NCBI GenBank assembly: GCA_902774155.1
Contig: CACYHF010000008.1
Location: 23,249 to 87,248, forward strand
DNA from: an uncultured Bacteroidia bacterium
GTDB taxonomy: Bacteria > Bacteroidota > Bacteroidia > Bacteroidales > UBA932
Length of the DNA stretch: 64,000 bases
Direction: 5' to 3'
Below are positions 63,991 to 64,000 of this stretch, in pieces (positions within the stretch are counted from its first letter, which is position 1; each line of letters opens with the position of its first letter). The translations under genes were made by a program, and so were the position numbers. Below the pieces are notes generated by a model. It made no database searches. It was not told the DNA's origin and was given only the letters and a program-made list of their open reading frames with translations.

Positions 63991-64000
63991 TACAATGAAG
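63991..64000 (+). rRNA. 16S rRNA, first bases only, cut by window edge
   Basis: The window ends in TACAATGAAG, which is how Bacteroidales 16S genes begin (ACAATGAAG followed by AGTTTGATCCTGG). Only about ten bases are visible, so the call rests on this match plus the strong stable-RNA promoter and leader upstream. Confidence 0.65.

Overview
The window is a 64-kb piece of a high-GC (roughly 55-60 percent by eye) Bacteroidota chromosome, most likely order Bacteroidales. The support is direct: nearly every transcription unit is preceded by the Bacteroidota sigma-70 minus-7 element TAnnTTTG, some with TTTG 19-21 nt upstream; Shine-Dalgarno sequences are rare; and the gene content is typical of the group (DUF4271-hemD-rnpA-yidD, holB-ricT, DUF2723, DUF5117/DUF5118 metalloprotease, a complete rnf operon, lipoprotein-rich glycoside hydrolases). 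Most of it is ordinary core genome. Genus cannot be fixed from this sequence.

Layout. 1-4 kb: end of malQ, then SUI1, DUF4271, hemD, rnpA, yidD, menG. 4-10 kb: an acyl-AMP ligase plus acyl carrier protein convergent with a GNAT-fold acyltransferase (a possible sphingolipid/ceramide set), then a DUF2723 GT-C glycosyltransferase. 10.2-12.1 kb: a small accessory patch with palindrome-rich non-coding DNA, an Rpn-type PD-(D/E)XK nuclease and a frameshifted HTH/coiled-coil gene. 12-18 kb: RlmI-like methyltransferase, pgk, a large zinc metalloprotease and lgt. 17.8-23.8 kb: a tripartite RND efflux operon with a PG0541-like partner. 23.8-33.7 kb: thioredoxin, porin-like protein, LOG protein, polyprenyl synthase, holB, ricT, trmB, MerR-like regulator, Nif3, zinc-ribbon protein, dnaB, DUF3108. 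33.6-39.1 kb: RseC-like gene and rnfBCDGEA, the ion-pumping ferredoxin:NAD oxidoreductase. 39-43 kb: nucleoside phosphorylase, hexosamine-kinase-like protein, C4-dicarboxylate transporter.

42.4-46.5 kb carries an exopolysaccharide control set (Wza, Wzc, CpsB) lying just downstream of tRNA-Arg. The Wzc tail is a pure Tyr-Gly repeat with 16 tyrosines. 46.5-50.5 kb: a secreted hypothetical, Na/Pi cotransporter and CobW/ZNG1-type GTPase.

50.5-55.4 kb is the most unusual region. It starts at tRNA-Ser(GGA) and ends at an exact 21-nt copy of that tRNA's 3' end. In between lie a SWIM-SNF2 helicase, a broken lipoprotein fragment and a protein-kinase-like gene resembling kinases of mobile-element polyvalent proteins. 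No integrase is present. I read it as a tRNA-targeted genomic island or the remains of one, possibly carrying defence or counter-defence functions.

55.5-64 kb: cyclophilin-type lipoprotein, polysaccharide flippase, GH20 hexosaminidase, two half-size chromate transporters, GH2 beta-galactosidase, then a strong rrn promoter and leader. The window ends about ten bases into a 16S rRNA gene.

Global patterns not explained by the gene list: start codons only 3-8 nt after the minus-7 box at several genes (predicted leaderless mRNAs); a shared TTTGCAGTYCCG initiation block at all three stable-RNA promoters; back-to-back palindromic minus-7 boxes at divergent genes; two related long palindromic terminators between convergent genes; and apparent enrichment of the word ATCGGCC.
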